A DNA stretch of 64,000 bases from Scedosporium boydii. Lineage: Eukaryota > Ascomycota > Sordariomycetes > Microascales > Microascaceae. The notes under the pieces are model-generated. The model ran no database searches. It saw only the letters and a program-made list of their open reading frames with translations, and was not told the origin of the DNA. The first letter of the stretch is position 1, and each line of letters starts with the position of its first letter. A program made the translations under genes and the position numbers. Where the stretch lies: assembly GCA_002221725.1 (NCBI GenBank), contig NJFT01000120.1, positions 52,796 through 116,795 on the forward strand, in the 5' to 3' direction. This document shows, in pieces, positions 59,701-64,000 of the stretch.

Positions 59701-62426
59701 CAACGACCTTGTCCTCAACTACCTCAAGTATACCCAGGCATGATCAGGGGTAAAGGAATAAAGAAAGAAACGAAGAGGGGCTCGACTGCTTCACATGCCC
59801 AGATATGTACGCCTACCGAGTCAACACATATGCACATATGTGACATCTCCGGTTCAATGTTCGCAACCCAGTATTAGGTGGCTACAAGATTGGTCTATTG
59901 GAAAGTGTCACCGACTTCCTATGCCCCAATACGGAGTACTTGGAGGAGTTATTCAGGCTCTTCCGTGCAGTACACATTGTAGGAGATGAGTGATGGTCCA
60001 CCAAGTCCCAATGCCACTATCAGATGAATACCAGCATGCAACATTTAACTTTCCCGGGATACAACTGTACCATTCATGCCTTCTTGGCCTTGACTTCCTT
60101 CCCCACGAGCGGTCTCGATTCATCACTGCATTGTGATCTTCCTCAACGCAAGTCTAGGAAAGTCAAGCCTTGTTTCGAAAGCTGGAAGTCCGTCATTCCC
60201 ATTTACCCCCGTCCCTGCCTCACCCTGCCCCCTGCTCCTCCCCCTGCTCCTCCCCCATCTCTAGGCATCCCGATTATACTCGCCTTCACCGATTTGCAAT
60301 TTCAACCATCCACTCATCAGTTCAATGTTGTCTTCACTCCATCCAAAATGCAACCAATAGCTTCTTCTTAGGTTCTCACAGGCAGATAGGATGTAAGCCA
60401 ACGTAACCATCTCCACCCTCCTCATCTCGTCTTCTCAACTGCATCCACCACCTAGCGAGTTACGTGTCTCTCTAAACATCAACGGGCCTTGTATGGTCAA
60501 TCGCTTACTGGCCTACGAGTCATTGACGACTGGGTGGGGGATCGGCCAGTCGGTCAAGGATCAAGAGACCAACTCAATACTTCTGGGAATGGATCGTTCC
60601 GTACTGCATGTGATTCAATGTTCGCACCATGTCGGAAACGGTGAGGAAGCCAGGCTAAGCGGTTGGACTATCTGGTAGGGCTTAGAGGAGACGTGCGGTC
60701 ACTCGAGATGCGCTAGCGAGCGCAGAGGCCGGTATTGCCATCATGCACATGCGTCCAAGCCCAGGCTGGGGCATCAAGGGAACGTGACAGACCGGTGAGA
60801 GGACAGAGGACACCCCCATCGAAGATTCAAATCCCGATGTGTGCTTGACAGTTAGGGCACGCAGAATAGTGCAATAGCCACACCTATCTCTCGCCTACGG
60901 CGTTAAGGGTGAGGTATCCCTTCAACATTCGCCGCCAGAAAGTGACCTCCTCCTGTAACACCCCGGGCCGACGTAAGTGTCACCATCGTCTTCGTCCTCG
61001 TCCTCTTTCCACTTCCCCTGAGATTCGCGGTGCCAATGTCGCACTCCCTTTGCAGGAAACTAGGCAAGTGTCTTGGGGCGAATGTTGTCTATCTTGAGGT
61101 CGGAAATAACCCCGGCCTCTTCCAGTTATGATCCGTCCTCGATGGCTGGCTGGAATCTGGAACCAACACTAGCGCAACAAGAAAGACTCCGTCGACTTTC
61201 TGTCAGCTGAAGCTAGAAGAGGAGCACAAAAAAGTAAAGAGAGAGAGGCTTAAACAACCAACGTCTTTCCTAGCGCTCTGTATCCTCCACATGGGTCCAC
61301 TGTCCCAGCCAGCATCCTGAAAGCAAGGGCAATAAGCCGTCAGAGTTGACGGGATGAGAACATTGAAAACATTGAACAGGGGAGTGACTGTGGCAGACAC
61401 AAAATCTGTGCTGAGGTGTAATAGAACTGGTGTCAATGATTTACTCGTATGTTGAGACCAACAACGACACCCAGCCAAGCCACTCCACTAACATCAACAG
61501 CGTTTTCTCCCCCTCGGAGCTTCGGAGCCCCCATCACCCGCGGGTCTCTGGGATGGGGCTCAACTGCATATTGTCTTCTGGCAGCTTCGACCCACTCTAG
61601 TCCGAAATCAAGTATCAAGCCCTCTCTCGTTTCTAAACTTACCTAGGAGCTTGAAGTGGTTGATATTTGGAACCCCTTACCACCCCTTACCACCCCCACA
61701 TTCAAGCTGTCTGCGCAAATGCGGTGGTGCGTGCTCCTACTCTTAAGGTCGCGTCGTGGCATCAGGCTTAGCGCGCCACCGTAATAACCAATTGAGTTTC
61801 TCCCCATTCGCCTCCGGCTTCTCCGTCATTCCTGCCACTAGCCCATCATCTCTCGGCTCTCGGACCACGCCCATCGCCGCTGCTCCTGCTGCTGAAGAGA
61901 AAGAGGAAAATCGGTACGAAGTATGCAAATATGATTTGCTAGGTAAGGCCATCTGCCGACACTGCATTGAATTATTCCGTTGTCTTGGTGAGGCAATCCT
62001 GGGGCATTGACAGCCCAGACACAGCACGGTCAGTCCTTGTTTCTTATTTATAGCGGCGCAGCCCACACACGCCGTCGCCCTGGAATCGGCTGAGGAGGCA
62101 AAGTCGCAGGGACCAGAAAAGAAGGATTTATATTCGACCTGATTTGTCAGTCATCAGATATCCTGATCATTCAATTGCTCTTACAACAATTATTGTTTCC
62201 CGAGTCAAGAAAAAACCCGTCCCCTTCAGAACTTATTTACGATCCTGATTCCCCTCCAACCTGTGAGATAAAATTCATCCCGTTCTTGAACCTGGCCGCC
62301 CAAACCAAAAGATCAAATTACCTCAGACTCTCGGTGCTCCTACGCGTTGGCGACAACAGAATCCGACCCCGGCATTGTCAGCTTTCTCGTTTGTGAGCGG
62401 ACATCCCATCCTGCAGTTTATCAACA
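53771..62426. other. gene-free region, 8.7 kb
   Basis: I found no convincing gene. The longest frames (57833-58522 and 57368-57832, both minus) lack domains and plausible homologues. The region carries several GTACGAAGTAC-type palindromes (54235-54244, 58423-58433, 59129-59138, 61914-61923), an 8-bp tandem repeat (58816-58855) and a doubled CCCCTTACCA (61674-61693). The last 1 kb may be promoter and leader of the Zn2Cys6 regulator. No transposase or reverse transcriptase relic is visible. Confidence 0.5.
58816..58855 (+). repeat. 8-bp tandem repeat, five copies
   Basis: Five consecutive copies of CCACGATT, the last two ending in C. The repeat sits in non-coding DNA and is likely length-variable. 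Confidence 0.9.
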
Positions 62427-64000
62427 ATGGAGTCCTTCTGTCCTTTTATCCCGACCAGCAGCCCCTCACCAGGAAGTCCCGTTCCTGGTGATACCGATCC
62501 TCCGGTCACCGCCGCGACACCTGCCTTGTCCTCAACCTCGAGGAATGAATCGCGAGCTCAGCAGCCCACGGTCGCTGCGGCATGCCTGGCATGTGTAGGT
62601 GAAATCCTCCCAAGCTCATCAAGCGCTACTCATTATCGTTGCGTTTGCCCATTACTATTTCCGTTTTACTCTGTCTTACTGCCTGCCGCGTTCATCTCGC
62701 CACCGCGAAATCATCTTTCATTGTTATTTCTCCTAGCCTCGTAGCCTTCTCTACAGCCCCAAGCCCCGTCTTGTTCTCCTGTTTGCCACCCTGGATGGAC
62801 GCGACCCACTATCCCTAAAACGCAAGTGACACCTCACTATTTGGGTGCTCACCCCATTCTTGCAATTGTTCAGGTTGTGATCTGGACGCTGGCATTCCTC
62901 AAAACATATAACCCTCGACAAGCTAACAATATTTTTTTTTTTTCTTTTTAGAGAGCCAAACATCTCAAATGTGACGGGTCCAACCCTTGTGCTCGATGCA
63001 CAAGCAGTAACTCTGAGTGCGTTTATGTCGCCTCGCGTCGCGGCTACAAGCCGAAGAAGACGCAAGGCCCCGGGAGAGACCGGCCGAGGAGACAAGGCTC
63101 CTTGACCTCCCTAGGCACCGGTGGTATCAATCCTGACGATGAGTCGATTCTTGGATCGTCTACGCCGCAATTCCGTGCGGCCCTGCTTTCACCCGAAGCA
63201 GGAGCTGCAACACCACCACCCTTCAGTCCAAACCTGCAAGTGTACAGGCCGTTCTCCAACGGCAATGGGTCAGGGTCAGCCACGGATTCCACGGGGCTGA
63301 TTCTCGATGGTTCGACGTCCGCCGGTGCCGTACCGCTGCACCTTCAGGAACAAAGCATCGCAGACCGCTGCGTTGAATCCTTCTTTCATCACTTTCATCC
63401 GGCCCATCCTTTCGTCCTGCCCACGAGCGCTCTCCTCCGAAGTACTAAGGACCCGGGAATCAAACCCCTAATGGCCGCCGTTCGGTGGATCGGATCCCTC
63501 TATCTGGATGTTGGCCGGTGGAGGGCGACTTTTCTCGACCAAGCACTCCAACTAGCATACGATCCAGCCGCTCCACGCGACGGGTTCTTACTGCAGGCTT
63601 TGCTCCTGGTTTTAATTGGTCTGGATGGAAACTGCCAGCGGGAGAAGGCTAGACAGATGCTTGCCGATGCCGAAAATCTTGCCCTACAACTGGGTATTAA
63701 TGCTAGAACTTACGCAACCTTGCATGGCAGGGGCATTCCAGTCTTGGAGGAGAGCTGGAGGAGGACGTGGTGGGAGCTCTATTGTGTTGACGGGATGATC
63801 GCCGGTGTTCACCGGAATACAAACTTTCTCCTATTCGATTTCCAGGCCGACACGGCACTTCCCTGTGAGGAACACCAATACTTGTCAGGGGTAAGTCTTC
63901 CTTGACATGACCTTTTTCTTTTCCGCCTTTCTTTTTTATTTGTTTCAATTTACCTCTCCGCTCTCTATGAATTATATTCAGAAAAGAGTGTCATTTCCAA
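62427..64000 (+). CDS. Zn2Cys6 transcription factor (3' end beyond window)
   Basis: This is a nuclear fungal regulator, incomplete at the window edge. Exons seen: 62427-62594, 62952-63890 and the start of a third at 63982. Phases are 0 throughout. The cysteine cluster is split by intron 1: ACLAC is encoded in exon 1 and RAKHLKCDGSNPCARC plus a further Cys in exon 2, giving C53, C56, C63, C69, C72 and C79 with spacing 2-6-5-2-6. A basic linker (SRRGYKPKKTQG) follows. From about residue 150 a fungal transcription-factor middle domain appears (VESFFHHFHPAHPFVLPTSA; later LQLGINARTYA and SWRRTWWELYCVDGMIAG). Target genes are unknown. The 357-bp first intron is longer than average here. Confidence 0.92.

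Noticed and set aside
60800..60850. GATTCAAATCC resembling a tRNA B box
   Set aside because: No A box, anticodon arm or acceptor stem at the right spacing. The flanks pair poorly as a T arm.

Overview
The window is nuclear DNA of a filamentous ascomycete (Pezizomycotina, probably Sordariomycetes). Coding regions are broken by short introns of about 45-120 bp with GT...AG ends and CTAAC-like branch points. Both strands are used without operons, gene-free stretches are long, and many products are fungus-specific (Zn2Cys6 regulator, Eaf1/Vid21, GH131, filamentous-type Pex11). Lineage below this level is inference. I rebuilt the exon structures by hand, and exon phases add up for every gene given as complete.

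Layout. 1-9,693 is gene-poor, with one two-repeat Myb/SANT protein (about 3.55-4.86 kb). 9.7-22.9 kb is a dense housekeeping block: a Rad26/CSB-like SNF2 ATPase, RPS14 and RPL7 head to head on a 431-bp shared promoter, Isa2, eIF3c and a mitochondrial-type hemerythrin. 23.3-30.4 kb holds Pex11, a secreted isochorismatase-family hydrolase that looks damaged, a conserved fungal protein of unknown function, and an NDUFA12/NDUFAF2-family complex I factor. 32.0-46.7 kb holds a cytochrome b561 protein with a very long disordered tail, the splicing factor Spp2, the NuA4 scaffold Eaf1 and a vacuolar-type Na+/H+ exchanger. 47.7-53.8 kb is a more surface-oriented stretch: a sucrose-type GPH transporter, a secreted GH131 glucanase, a small secreted cysteine protein and a MAPEG protein. 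53.8-62.4 kb has no convincing gene. The window ends inside a Zn2Cys6 transcription factor.

How the genes relate. Ribosome production and translation (RPS14, RPL7, eIF3c) and organelle Fe-S or redox functions (Isa2, hemerythrin, Pex11, complex I factor) lie near one another but form no pathway cluster. I see no secondary-metabolite cluster, intact transposon, CRISPR array, tRNA or rRNA gene. The observations most worth checking are: a candidate box C/D snoRNA in RPL7 intron 2 with strong complementarity to a conserved LSU rRNA segment; the isochorismatase gene, with an odd splice donor and a C-terminal frameshift; a perfect 11-bp hairpin plus two overlapping upstream ORFs just before the Eaf1 start; the b561 protein with three similar glycine-rich hydrophobic segments in its tail; a Rad26-like ATPase with altered helicase motifs; and a dispersed TACGAAGTAC element confined to non-coding DNA.
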